Below are positions 23,701 to 38,700 of a stretch of DNA of 39,357 nucleotides, in pieces. Below the pieces are notes generated by a model. That model was not told the origin of the DNA. It was given only the letters and a program-made list of their open reading frames with translations, and searched no databases. Each line of letters starts with the position of its first letter. The first letter of the stretch is position 1. The position numbers and the translations under genes were made by a program. Origin of the DNA: Ophiothrix spiculata (lineage: Eukaryota > Echinodermata > Ophiuroidea > Amphilepidida > Ophiotrichidae); NCBI GenBank assembly GCA_000969725.1, contig JXSR01S018635.1; one strand, written 5' to 3'.

Positions 23701-26700
23701 ATATACTCTATAAACCTTGAAGTATGCAACAAGCAATCCGACTCTGCTACAAGATCCATAGGATATACCTTGTATTCTACAACATTGTGAACTGGTGGTT
23801 TTGTGTTGTGTAAGAGATTAGTAATGATTGATTAGGATTGATTAAGACCAAATAACTGTGTATCAATTTTTTTACATGAATTGATTATGATTTTGGTATT
23901 ATTTTGGGCTAAATTTGTTGCTAACACATGAACAAACAATGAACATAGGTTCATTTGAATATTCAGCAAGATTTGGTAAGTTGTTATGATTTGAGAAATA
24001 CAGACTAATTTACTTTGGTGTATGGTCATATTGGTTTATGTGCTTTAATCGGCTGCTTGTTGCATACTTCAAGAATTACTGAGTATACTTTCTACTAAGA
24101 TTGTTTGGTAGGTAGAAGTAACATAGTAGCTATTTTATTCTTTTAACCTCATATCTCAACTGTACAGCATTATAAAATGTCTACACTGATATTCATGTGC
24201 AACAAACCAATATACTTCTTACTGTTTTGCGCACTAAATGAGATCACTTCTGTGCCAGTATGAGGGCGCTGTGCTCCTGGTAATGGCTGCACACCATTAT
24301 TTGACTCATATTCACCAAGGAACAGAAGATCTTCTACCATAGGAAAGGTACCAGATACTGAGTCTGTGAAGAGCTCCCATACAGCCTGGAAAATAACAAT
24401 ATAAACTTGATGATGTATATTGACTTGAGATCTCTGGTTTAAACTATAGGCCTGAGGTAACTGAAATCACTATTTTACTAAGGGGTGCATCCCAAATTAT
24501 CTAAAATGTTTCATCGGTAAAGTAAATAAATTAAAAGTTTTCTATGGGTCATTTTCAGACATTTTTACAAAATGTTACATCAAAGTCACTAAACAATACA
24601 AACCAAACTTGATCTAGTTTAAACTTTGGATCCAAACACAAGTTATTGTTACCTTCGGAATTTTCAGGTGGTTTTTCATCTTTAAACTTTGGATCCAAAC
24701 ACAAGTAATAGTTACCTTCGGAATTTTCAGATGGTTTTTCATCTGAAAATTCCGAAGGTAACTATTACTTGTGTTTGGATCTAAAGTTTAAATCTAAATC
24801 ATGATTTATACCAACACAGTTGAACTTTCATGAACACAAACCAAACTTCAAATTGCGATTAGGAAGAATATGGTCAATTTTTGACCCATCGAGTCACCTT
24901 CTTTTGACAATCAAAATCATCATAATGGTCAGTATGCACAAAATATGTTTAAAAGTTAGACCAGGTTTAAAGTTAGACCTGATTTAAGTTTAATATTGTT
25001 TTACAGCTAAATAAATTTTCGTCAACCAATATTGTCGCATTTTGTGTTGTTTGTAAGATCTTTGAAGTTGGTCTGGCCAATGTGTTTGAGTTGCATTGGT
25101 AACTGCTCTTTACTTGAAGCTAAAGAAATTTACTTGTGCCAAGAAAGACTAGTTCGTATTAATCTTCCAAGTTAACAATACTGAATGTCTTCTAGTTCGA
25201 TTAATAGAACCCTTGTTTTTCGGGTGACACAAACTATTATGAGGGTTATAACTACCAAGTCCTGTATCTAGAGAGCCACTTTACCACCTACCCCGAGGTG
25301 AGATCAGTGGGCTATTTAGAACTCGGGTTTTTTAGTAGTCAGTGGATGGATTAAATGTGATGGTGGATTTGTATTGCGGATAGTATCACTGAAAAAACAA
25401 AGGTTCTATGAATCAGACTAAATTATGTCTTCAGCAATTTGTAAATGGAGCCAAATTGGAAAATTATATCATAAATTAATCATTATGATAGAAGGCATAG
25501 ATAACAGGCAATGTTCAACATAATAACACAGAAAAAAGTGTTATTAGGTATGATTACACAGAAATGTTGAACTGTTTGCAACACTTGGTGATATAATTAC
25601 AGCATTATTTATTTTGAAAGCAAATTCTAAATTCTATACTTACAGCCACTGTCCCATATGATCCTTTGCTTCTCTCAACTGTAAATGTGGCACTTGTTAA
25701 ATACTCATCCCCAGGGTTGAAGTCCTCAGCAACATCCCTCTCCAATGATGAGGCTGGAAAGATGAGGCTACCATAAGGCTGATCATTTTCACTGATCTGA
25801 ACCATGGCAGTGATTGGACTGCTATCTGATAATCTGCCACCTATTTATAAAATTCACAAAAAGATTAAAGAAAAATGTATAAAATGATTCAAAAATTGGT
25901 CATAAGCAAAAGATATTAGAGAATGAGAGTCAACAGATATATGGCATCTCACGGTTTATTTTCATTTCAAATCAGGCGGTTTACTCTTTTCTTAATGCAT
26001 GCGTCACCAGTGCGAATATAACCAAAACTCAAAAATCACACGCTGCAAATATGTAACATAAATATGTGCATCAGTGGCAGAAATGCTTAACAACAAGCAT
26101 CAGCAAGAAAAGACCTGCACTGAGTATCAATTCCCCCTTTATAATTCCATGGAATTAGCCTACATGACACATTAGAAATAAACCAAGCAAGTAAGGGAAA
26201 ATTAACTGTACAATGACTCACCTCCATCTGCACTGGTAAGTACCACATCAAAGAGTTCAACAAACTCAGGTATCCCATCAGCCAAGGAGGTCAGCACAAT
26301 GGAATTCTGGGCTTGACCTTCTACAAAGTCCATATAACCTTTGACCCTGTCAAATTCTTCACCAGAAGGAACAGGATTTGGAGTTGCATTGTAAAAAACT
26401 TCCCATGCAACACGGACAGTTCCAAATGTTCCTCTCTGTCTTTGAACCCTGTAATGAAAATTATGTAACGTTTTGTAGAATTTTTATTTCTTTAAATCTG
26501 ATCAAATGATCAAATTGATTTATAACATGTATCATTTCCAGCAAGGGTTAAGCCAGGATTTGAAAGTAGGGCATCTAAATTTCAAAGCCGGGCGAACAGG
26601 CTGACTTCAATCAAGACATTGTGACATCAGCATGATTAATATTCATACTTGACAAGAAGACGATGATTAAGTTATACCAACATGGCGACCTTCCAGCAAA

Positions 26701-29700
26701 CGAACAAAGACACAACGCAGTATAAAGCCCATTTTGAAGTCTACAAAGTACATAAATTGATCAGATTTTGTGATGATGATTATTGAAGATAAATTCTTAC
26801 ATTCAACATTGAATTTCATATGGTAAAACACATTTTTGGACGTCATATTGGACGGCCTTTGTATTTTACAGGGTGTCCATTTTCGTGATCAGCCGTCCAA
26901 ATGACGGTTGGACGGCTCTCTGGCAAAACCCTTGATTTCCAGTCACTCACTTTGCTGTTCTGTATATACCATATAACATGTTACAAACACTTTCTGTCAG
27001 ATAAAAATGTCACAGACATATTCAAGGAACCTTTACAGTACCTTGATGTGCAGGCATAACATTAACCCTAACTCCCAAACACTTAAAATCTATCTAAGTC
27101 CAAATACATCATACAAATATTTCCTGTTTCCCCTGACATTCGAACCCCGACCTCTCACATCCTGATCCCATGTCCACCTATGACAAGCCACCGAGTGTGG
27201 CCTGTCATGGCAGCCATTTCGTGCCCATATATATGCCCCATCTATCATGTATTAGGACTTGGTGAATTTTTTGATTTTTGCTTGATGGATTTTGTTGGAG
27301 TGAGGTGGATTAGGTTAAAAACATTGTAGCATAAAAAAGGACGGAACAACACTTTTCTGAAACCAATGTATGCCCCGACTCAGGAAATGATTAGATTTGT
27401 GATATTTCACAAGTTTCCAATGATGACAAATCTCCCCTCAACTTACTGGAATGTAACAGACACTCCTTCATCTTGCATAATCTGCATCGTTGGTGGCAGA
27501 AAACTGAAGACACCATTAGGATCATCATTGGCATTGATGTACACAGTAGCTACTGGTGCTCCATATACCACAACATCACCTATAGGAAGTACAAAATACA
27601 GATGCACAGACTGATTGGACAAAATTAGAATTCAATGCAATTACAAAAAGGATATATCCTTATATATAAGGAAGAATGATTAAGCCTATTTTTTGTAATT
27701 TTTTTACTTAGAGTGAATTGTTTCTTCTATTATTCAATTTCAGTGAACAATAAATTAATAATGTATTAAATTGCACTTCAATCATCTATAAAAAATAAAC
27801 TCTACTTCCACCATCAAAAAAAAAAACAGTTCAAACTGCAAATCACTTCACTGTTTTGGAAAAATTTGGAGGATTTGGGTGTATTAGACACATGATAAAT
27901 CATTTAACGTTACAAATGGACATAGTTTCCAGATTACTTAAAATTGGATAACAATTATTTACAACAAGTACATCATTAACATGCTGAACACACAGAAAAA
28001 AATAGAGGTTGAATGCAGATCTTGAAATAAAATTTAGGAAGAAAACAATTTTAGAAGGGCAGATAAGACTGCTTGCACTTTTTGTCAGTCCACAAAGGTA
28101 TTAAATGCATGGCACCTTCTAGCCTTTATCAGTTATGTACAAATTTGGATTGTAAGTATTGACAAATGCTGATCAAAGTATATCTTTGAGAAAGAATGAA
28201 ACTTTAAAAAAAAGGCAAATTAAGAAAAAGGAGGACATAACACACAACTGTACAGATAAGCATTGCCCTAATTCGTGCATATTTCAGAGACCAAAAAAGG
28301 CTAGATTGTTTACATATGGACAAAAATGTTTGAAACATGTACAACATAGACCAGTATGCAGAGATACAAAGATTTAGCTCAGTAAAATACGACATTACAG
28401 CTAAATAATATAAAAGATTAAATAAAAACAAACTGCAAAGCTAGAAAATATGTACATTATCAGAAAACGCAAGCCAACAGACAACAGGCAACAGATGGGG
28501 CAATATATTCACTGCTTTCAATTAGCAAGTCCTTTTGTTAATAACTGAAAAACGGATTATAACGTATGAGGAAGGAACTGGGTTACTGATTAGGAAAAAT
28601 TAAAAAACTATAAGGTCAAAAGGAGAAAAAAAAAGACTCTTGGAAAATCACACAGAAAAAGTTCATGCTATATGTATATATCTTACTCTGATTAAACTGA
28701 AAACCTTGATACCCATCTTCATATGCTTTAGGTGATAACATGATAATGATATAAAGGGGGAAATGGCAAATGAAACAAAAAACAAACAAAATAGACAATG
28801 AAAACATATATATGTGTGTGAATTAAGATCTACTGCTACAAAACCAGACATGTTTGAATATGATGAGCACATGAGTAATTTCTAGAAATGTTATGCTGAC
28901 AAATACTAAATAAAATGCTTGTGCAAAACCTGAAACATTCACTAGCATTTAAATTTTGCTCAGACTCAATATTGTAAAATATGAAAATGCTAATATTTCA
29001 AATGATGTAGTAAACATGTCATCTTGTGACACAAAAGTGTCTGGAAGCTGAAGCTTCTGAAATTCATGACAATTTAACCCAGGGACTTTCAGTTGAGCTC
29101 TACTGAGCCACTCTGCTCCCCTCAAATGCTTTATAGGAGCTCAATTAACATTGCGCCTTTCATGATAGTATTAATTTCCAAAGAGCTCCCCAAATTGGTC
29201 CCCTGGAGAATTTCAGGAGAGCATTTGATCCCCTGCAAATTTCAAATGGAAGTCCCTGCATGTACATGATTATTTACAGGAACTGTCATTCTACTATATT
29301 TTTTCCTCTTAGCATCCATATTGACTATCATGTTTGGTTTTGCAATGCAAAGCAGTGAGTGATGATACTGGAGTTTGCTCAAAGATTAAAAACAAGGAAA
29401 TTACAAACAACTTATACTGGACCACCATGCATCTCTATCTGAGGGTAGGTCCTTGTAAAACAGGAACATCATTCCAAGTCCGTAAATTGTCTTTGAGTTG
29501 AATTGTTTCTTAAAAGCAAATTGATGCATTTAAGACTTCTGTGCTGAGCATATTTAAAATGTGACATGATTCTGGTTAGTGTCGGTAACCAAACCCATTT
29601 ACTGCAAAATGTTATTCATGGTTGTTTAAAATGGCAGTGTTGTTTGCAATATTCCTGGCAAATCTGTGGACTAACTATAAACATGTGTATGAACCTAGAG

Positions 29701-32700
29701 AGAAATCAAATCATGAAAATGAATGGGTTTCACATGTAAAATACATGCATCAGGCTTGTTATTAAAAACTGAATGTGGTCTAAGATCTAACTGAATTCTG
29801 GTATTTCCATCTATGAGCATATGTTAAATTTCCCATAATGTAATGATCACACATGTTTAAAAAAATGTTATATCTCATAGTTTAATTCAAATTAACTTGG
29901 AAAATGCAACTGTAAAGAGAAAAAATATTCATTTTGTTAGCATTCTTGCAAATGGATAGAAAAGGCTGATTAGATTGTTAAAACAAAAGGCACAAGACCC
30001 AAAAAAATATGAATTGGATGCAGGGTCTAAAGTGCAAAATAATTTGTCAATTCACTATAAAAAACAACAACATAACTTTCAGTAGGCTGAAACATTTTCA
30101 TAGAGAAAAACAAACAAAATGAGAAATGTTTTACAGAGTAAGAAAAAAATCCAAATGAAAATTTCAAAGTTTAGATAGATATCCAGCAGTGCCAGTGAGA
30201 AAACACTTTCTTCAAAAATTAATATCAGACTTCCTGGAATGTCACTATATATACAAATTTACAATATCTTCTTGTCACTTGGAATTAGTTTAAAGTTCAT
30301 ATATCTTAATTACATATGTCGATCTCCTCCCCAAAAGATGGGTCTCTATATGGATAACACCACATTGATGGATTTCAATAATCTCCATAATTCCCTTAAC
30401 ATGTTCAACATATTGAGTTACAATCTATCATCAGACATACACATAGACAAAATGTGGCACATTTAAATGATGACATTAAGTAAATGATATTCATGCAGTA
30501 TTCTGGAGGTATCATTCTGAATGAATAATAAGAGTTTGCCATAAATAAATAAATAAATAAAAAGTTACAACCACTTTCACCAATTATATCCCACCTCAAA
30601 CTTCCCTTCCTGAATAGGGAAATTATTTCCAATTATTCTAAAACAATGTTTTTACCAGCCACATACATGTGTAAACTAAGGCCATATTATATAACAAAAA
30701 AATTAGTTTGTCTTAAAACTGCCACGCATATTTGTGCACGGGAAAAAAGTGTGGTAAAGATCTGAGAAAAAAGTTATGCTGTAATTTTTTTTAATTTCAA
30801 GATATTTTTAAAAATTTCCTGAAAAATCAGGAAATTTACACAAAACTGTAATCTCTGACAATAAAATCATGCTGTATAACTAGAATTGAACAATATATAT
30901 TAAAAATTGGAAAAAAAAGTTAAACTGTATTTCAAGAATTCGAATACCATGCCTCAAAATGTATTGGCAACACACCAAATGATAATAAACACCCACTTAA
31001 AAACACATTTGAAGCATGTAGCGTGTCAGCTCTCACCACCATTTAACCAGCTACCAAATCTCTTTTATTACCCAAACAAATATTGGAGACGAATAAATGT
31101 AAGACATTTTCTTGTTAACTTACGTGCACCAAACGAGTAAACTGCAATTAATAGGAAGTTTTTACTATCTATACGAAATTGCTCAAATATGAAATGATCA
31201 CCTTATTTCACTTAATTTAGATTTTATAAAAAAGTAAAAGAAAAAAGATAATGGACAATAATTTCCATTACATTATCAAATATCATTTAAAGGGATTCAA
31301 ATAAATATATACATTTTTTGGGGGGGGAGGGGGGAACATATGCATTTTGGTCACAACTTGGCATCACCGTTGTGTTTAGCATGTTAATCTGATTCTTAAA
31401 ATCCAAGAATATTAATGATCATTTTGTTAATCAAAATAATCGAAACATTCATGCCATGCATGTAGTTCCAGCCATTGTTCGCTTATTTTCCTTGACTAAG
31501 TTGTAAAAATATAGAAAATACTTTTCATTTGTCAAATCAACTGAACCACCAGAATATTTTTTGGAAGCTATTCTCTAAAAGCTAGTTTTTTAATAGTCTA
31601 TCTTTTACTTCCATGTAAACTGCATGAAAGAATATTGGTTGAACAATAACTGAAAATTATCTTAACAAAATTGAAATATTAACATAATTGTACATAATGT
31701 GCAACAGCTGCTGTTGACTGCCCATTTCCAGGGTGACTGCTAGGATTATATTATAGAAGAGAAAAATTAGCTTGGTACATGCAGGGATGGTTATGGCTTT
31801 TTGTAATTTTGCCTGAATATGCCTGAAAATGTGAATTTCCCAATACGTTTGTACAGTGAAGATCCAAGCATTTTTGCCTGAATTCAGGCAAAAACCTGAA
31901 GATAATCATGCCTGTACATGGTCATGTGTTTGTAAATATAGACTTACGTTTCAATTTCCCTGTCCAAAGTGCATCAAAAATGCATCCAGGTCTGTAGGTC
32001 TAGTTCCCTCAAAAATAGACATAGCCAATAAGGAAACAAATTGCAAGCTTTGAGGCCTTGGCAAGCATGAAGTGCTAAGCAAAGTCCATTTATGAGAGGT
32101 GCAAGCAACAACCTCAGTCACTTTAGAAGCAGTGATGGACAAGTGAGGCACTGCATAAAACCAATGCTAGAATAACTTGTGCTTTGGTCTTAGGTTAATT
32201 ATTAACATGAAACTTCTTCATTTGCAACTCCGCAAAATTCTGCATACTTACCGACTGGATTATACAGTTCCACCTCAAAATATTCTTCAATTTCTGGGTC
32301 ATCATCATCTGTGACTGTGATATTAATACTCTGGGTATGGACTCCGATGCCAAACTCCACAGTGCCTTGCAATTGAATGAAGTCTACCACACCCCTGGCA
32401 GTGCCTCTGACTGTGCGATAGTCTACAGACGAGATTGATGTACCGGTTCCATTGCGTCGGATTGTGAAAATCAAGGTCTTACCCTCCTCCGCATGTTGAA
32501 TAATAGGTTCTGATTTTTGAAAACATAAACAATAACTAAAAAGAGTCAGAATTTGTAGGATCATAAGCTTAGTGAGGATTCAAACATAGGCTATACATTT
32601 CTGTAGATGTTAATTTGTGAACGTGTGTCAGTTATCTAGATATTTGGTGTGTCAGTTATCTAGATATTTGGAGTCTGGGACCCAACAGGCTTAATGCTTA

Positions 32701-35700
32701 TTTCCCAGTCCTCCTCCACAATGTTTGATACAGTTGATTGTTCTATTTTTGATATGTTGTTAATGTAATTTTACATATGTGGAAGAAATAAATTCTTATG
32801 TCTTATGTCTAGCAAATGCTCAGTTCGAATCTCTCTGACGTGAGCATACATTTTCAAGGTTGGTTTGTTTGCATCTACGTTCAAGACTCTTGAGTACACA
32901 TTCACAAATTAAATCAAATAACTATAAGTTGTTAAATTTCAGCTTGTAGAAAATAGCAATTAAAATGAACCATTTTTGACAAAATTCATATATTATGATG
33001 AATCATTGGCATCAATAACAATAAAAAGGAGAAACACAATAAAGGATAAGTATTGTTCTAATGTGCAAAAAAGCATGTCATGCAAATACTTTACACCACT
33101 ACTAGATAAATGGTTCAGGACAAATCTAAAGCAATAGATTTTGATTAGAAATAGAATGAAGTAACATGGCTATCAAAAAGCATTTTCAAGTGTATTTTGC
33201 CACAGAAAATAGATAAAAATCACACGTATGCTTTCCTATTCTAATACATGTGGAACTAAATTCGGGATTCCAAATTTAATCCAACAAATTGCCATAACAA
33301 AAAAGTTAGCATACTTATGTCAAACCGTTTGAAGGGTATTATTATTTACCAAAAACAAACCCAATAAGCTAAAAAAATCAAAAGCCATTGGTGACCGGGG
33401 CACTTCAATTTTAACACTTTATAGTATTGCTTTAATGGTCTTTTGATTACTTTGAACAAGACATATGAATACAGGCCATCCCCTTAACCCTTGTACTTTT
33501 ATTTGAAAACAACAAATTTAACAGTTACCTTCAAAGAAGATGGCATCATCATTCTTGTTGATATTGAGCGTTGCTATAGCATTGGTTCCAAGACGACCCC
33601 CTCCTCTTACTTCAGTTAGAGATACAAGGAACATTTCTGAGAGTTCTGGGATCTAAAAATTGCAAACATATACAAAAACAATTCACACCTGTTAGTTAAG
33701 TGAAGATTCAATGTCAATAAAGCTTACAATGCATTTTTAAAAGGAGCCCAGTATGATTGCTCTATTTGTTTAAAATGAACTTTTTGAGGTTTTGGTACTA
33801 AAATATTTCTGACATTTTTCTCATTACCACATATGCAATTTTACGGTTGAAATTATGTTCCGATTTAGACAATGAACATTGTATAGTAATCATAAAATTA
33901 TCTACTCAGTAAAATATAGGCAACAATGAAAAACTAAATTGCTCATAAAATCATGATGATATGCTCAATTCAATTGACATTTTGAACTTATACCTTTTAA
34001 ATGGTTTTATCTTTTATGATTCTTTAAAAGTAAAAAACACACTTTTGTGAAAAAATCAGACCATGTACTTTTAACCCATCCATCATAAACCCATTTTATA
34101 CTAAAAGGCGACCAAAAAAACCCCCTGTTTTTACAGGCGGGCAGACTTTTTAAGTAGGATAGGTCGGGCAAATATTTTACTAATTTTTTTTCCCCCTAGA
34201 ATATCCCAAAAATCCGAAAAAAATGGGAGAAAAAATGAAACATTTTTACAAAGAAATTTTTTAGCCAAAAAATGGCTGATTTTACATGATTTTGGCAAAA
34301 TAGAAAAAACAAAATTTGTTCAAAACGTAAAATTTAGGGTCACACTGTAAAGTGAAAGTTCCTCGTTTTGGAACTAGTCCTTGTTTTTCTAAAACGAATA
34401 GGGTTCTAAAACGAGTAACAAAACAAGTAGCAAAACGAGGAATTTGTCTCATTTTGCTACTTGTTTTGTTACTCATTTTAGAAAAACGAGTAGCCTACTC
34501 GTTTTAGAAAAACGAGACCTAGTTCCAAAACGAGGAACTTTCACTTTACAGTGTCAGTCTGGCCCGTAAAACACGAAGGGGGGGGGGGGGTTCGTCGCCT
34601 AAGAGATACTTCTGAAGACCAATTTTACCATCAGGTACAGCCATGAGTATTCAAATTTACTGCATGCAAAAAATTACTTGCATCATGTGTTTAATAGCAT
34701 TTTCTGAATAGATTATATAGTGGGAACTCATTACAATGAGTTACTGGGGACAGACATTTTTTTTAATCCGAAATTTTGTTATACGAGGGTTAAAGAAATC
34801 ATAAAAAAACAAAAGAAATTAGAATAATGGTATCTAGGGAAAAATCCTTTGTATCAAGACTTTACATACATGTATAGGGTATCAGATTTCGTTATAGGTT
34901 TCTACTGTATCTTTTAATTGTATTTTATGAAAACTTAAAAATGGACATTAAAATGATAATATGGTCATTCACACAATGCAGCAACTTTCATCCGAAACAA
35001 TTAGGGTGTTTTTTGTTTCAAGTTTTTAATGACTAGACCTATATCAAAATATATTGTATTTCAGATGAGATAGAGTTAGACTGGGGCCTATTTCTTGAAT
35101 TACTTATTTGAACTCTGGATAGAGTTTTAAATTTTGAGTTTATCTTAATGTTATTGATACTATTAATTATCTTTTACTTCATAAAGGAATTTGAAATAAA
35201 TTCTTTTTCCGAATTTTTTTCATGTATAAAAAAGACAGGATGAATCCTAAATTTTAGACTTAGGTTGATTTTAACTTTTATGAAATAGGGCATTATCAAT
35301 TAACAGGAAGGTAATGATATAAATCTCATCCCTGCCAAGTTTTCTGTTATTTTTTTCTAGAAAACTGTGATATAAAGAATCAATGTTAGCAATCCTGAAA
35401 TTAAATTCTGGCCATACTCAGAGATGTAAAACATCCAACTCTTCTGCTAATCTCTAAAATTCAAAGGCCTTGAATATTGCCTTCATTATCTCTCAAGGTA
35501 TGATATCAAAAATATAGTTCCAAGTATACCTGCTCGGGTATACTTGCTTATAATATTGAATCAATAATTTGAAAAATCATAAACATATCCATCACTTTTA
35601 ACCCAACCACACTTCCAATCCAATTACGCATGCCAATGCACAATTAAACCATTTTGAGATACATGTATACGCTAGACTTGGTTACCACGGTGACCATTCA

Positions 35701-38700
35701 ACAAAGTCAACACCATATGCTCTGCCATTGTGCACCACACCCAGGGTTGAACTAAATGACAACAGATGATCAATTAGCACAAGTGCGCATTTTATTTTTT
35801 GCATTAATTAATTTTTACAGATGAAATTTAACCACAGACAAACACTTTATAACATGGAAATTATTCCACACCCAATATATTTAGTGAAATGTTTCTAGTG
35901 TTTATACAGAAAAGCATTGTAACATTTTTTTTCTATTTTATCACTATAATTACATGTAATACACATAGCATAGCTACATAAGCATGTGGAGTGAAGAAAT
36001 TGAAGTGAAATTGCTGTTCCTTGAAAAATTTCCAATGTTGATGACAATTATTATTTATAGTAGAGGTATTTTCTAGCCTTGACCAACTATTATATTGACT
36101 TGTCGGTTGCATATTAAATTCTAGGTTGTAATATTTAATGTGCGCAACCTGTTGCATATTCTGTAGTTTTGCCTAATGTTATTATCTGTGAAACAAAACT
36201 TTAAAATTTTTATTCATATTATTATATAGGATGTATAAGGAATACAGAAATAGTGTACAAAATAGGATGTCTAAAGTTCAGACAAATTATGCAATTATAA
36301 AAAATAATACATGTAATGACAATCATGCTTTAATTGGGGTAAACAAAGCAATAATTGCTACATGTAGTGTGTGCTTGGTAAAATTATCAATATTTGTTTT
36401 CTTCCTATTTTGAAAAATCTATATCACATTTTTGTCAATTTCTTGTCAATTGGGGAAAATTGATAGTCATTGCTGGAATATATTGACAATTTTAAGAAAA
36501 TGATACTTAAAAACAATATGACATTAGATCTAAACAACGATAAAGTGGCCATACCAGCACGATAGATCTGTACTTACCTTGAAAATAAGACTTTAAAAAG
36601 ATTCTGATTTAAAATCCTTTAATTTATGTATAATATTGTAAGTCAATACCACTCTTTGCAAAAGGAAGATATTATTGCCAAACTGGAGTAAAATAAATAA
36701 CCTTGGTTCACGAAAAATTGAGAAAAAATGTTATCAGTAGATTTTTGATAATTTGTTTCAATGAGACCCAAATTTTATAAAATATAAAGTTTACTGAAAA
36801 ATCTTGCAAAAGGAGAGGGGGGGGGGGGGCCCTGATTATTTCTTTAACCAATATGTTTGTTACAAAACGAAGTTGCTTTTGATTTGCTAAGATACTTTTG
36901 ATAATGCAGTAATACTCACCTCATCATTTGTCGAGATGATTTCAATGTACCTCAAAACCTCTCCATTTAAAAAATCCACTGTCCCATTGGCAGGAGTAAC
37001 ATCCCTGGTAGAGGTCAGAGGAGGAACCGGCAACACCCTCCAACTCACAACGCACGTACCAAACGATCCAGCGCTACGTCTGATGGGTAACAGGGCCTGG
37101 TGAGGTCTATCATCTGAACTCTCATCAATATTGACAATCAATGGATTTTTATCAAATCCAAACACACCATTAGGATCATCACTTTGTAAAACAGTAAGAT
37201 TGACTTTTGTAAGAAGTCCAAGTTCACTCGGTGGGTTACCATTACTTTGAAGAGTTAAAACAAATTTTTCTTGCAATTCCGGAACTCCATCTGCTCTCGC
37301 TGCAATCAAGACTGTCTTGGAGGTCACACCTGGTGGGAAATCAGCAACGTTCGGTACGCCGAAAAATTCCCCATCGATATCCCCTTCTGCAAAGTATCTC
37401 ACACTTCGACGAACAAGACTGCCTCCAACACGCTTGATTATAACTTCAACGAAACTACCACCTTCAACCATGATATACGGCCCACTTGTAGAGGCATCAA
37501 TTTCAAAAACACCGCCTGGTTTGTCATTTTCTCTGATGACGAGTGTAGCACGTGTAAAACCTCTTTTGAGCACTTGATTTGGTGGTTCAACACTGGTCAA
37601 ATCTAGTCTTAATGTTTCCTCTGTTTCTGGTAAATCATCTGGTTGGATTTGTACAGAGATGGTTGCACTTGAAGCACCTAGTGCATAATAAGCAAAAATC
37701 AGACAGTGATCAGTGAGTTGTCAATCGTAAGGGTCAATTCCAAACTCATCTCACTTGTGCCAAATTTCATTAATTTCAATCACAGTTGAAAATTGTTCTT
37801 GCCCAAAATCTAGATATATCACAGTGCCAAAATTGGGTAATGATACTGCCTTTATAAAGTGAAATATCAATAAAAATTACACAAATTATTGCATTTTGCA
37901 ATAATTTTTCAGCAAAAATTAAGCTTTAATTTATATTCCAGCACCCAAGAAATGGAATGATCTTCTTGAAACTGTTTTTTTACTTGTAAAACATTCATAT
38001 CAAGCAATTAAATCAATAAATTCAGCTTTGACAAATTAGGCTATATGCCAAACAAAAAGTTCTTGGACAAAATAAACAGTAAGGGTTGCATTCAAAACAA
38101 TTCCAAACAATTGGGCCCTGCACTCTGGATCTCTGTTTGCACTGTCCAATAAATTCTTATTTTGCCTTTAGCTGTTTAACCAATAATTTACTGCTGCTAC
38201 AACAATTTAAAGACTGGAATGTCTGGAAATCAAATGCGAGACCACTGTCTTATTAGCCAGTAATTATTGAATCTTGAGAGAAACTTGACAGCAACTCAAT
38301 CCAGAAACTTGACTAGAATTTCTGATTTACACTTACCTGATGCAAAAGTAACAGTGCCATAGGTTTGGGCAACATCATCAACAGTACCAGTCAGTAACCA
38401 TGTGACAACAGCTGTGCCTGAAGTACCTTGTCTTGTCAGAGTGAAATCAACCTGGAAAAAAGAAATATAATATAGTGAATGAAAAATGATTTGAGTAATA
38501 AGGAAAGCCATATTAAATGCTGACTTGGCACCTTGTGTATTGGTACTTGTTTATTTAATGGGGTCGATTGAGTCAAAACAGGCCTACACTTTCATTGCCT
38601 TGTCAGCATGCATGTATGTCATCTGAACTTCTTCCCACTGTTCCCACAATTCAAAGTGTTCTCCAAGCACTTTGGTTTCCTCATAAATTCTCAAATCCTT

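Larger units (their letters stand above)
27580..32251. other. Longest intron (4.7 kb), mostly unannotated
   Basis: Between exons 5 and 6. Contains the small CAGGGACTT element, an (ATAA)n microsatellite and a G-rich tract at 31320-31334 (G8-A-G6). The short open frames inside show no Calx-beta motif, and the flanking exons join in phase without it. Confidence 0.6.

Noticed and set aside
28159..28872. Short open frames on both strands in the 4.7-kb intron
   Set aside because: Low-complexity or AT-biased translations with no family motif, and flanking exons already join in phase.
31320..36829. G-rich tracts (31320, 34578, 36817) as G-quadruplex regulators
   Set aside because: They are mainly single homopolymer runs rather than four spaced G-tracts, and such runs are prone to sequencing error.
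37231..37606. Plus-strand open frames of 68-111 codons opposite exon 3
   Set aside because: They lie antisense to a clear Calx-beta exon and encode nothing recognisable.
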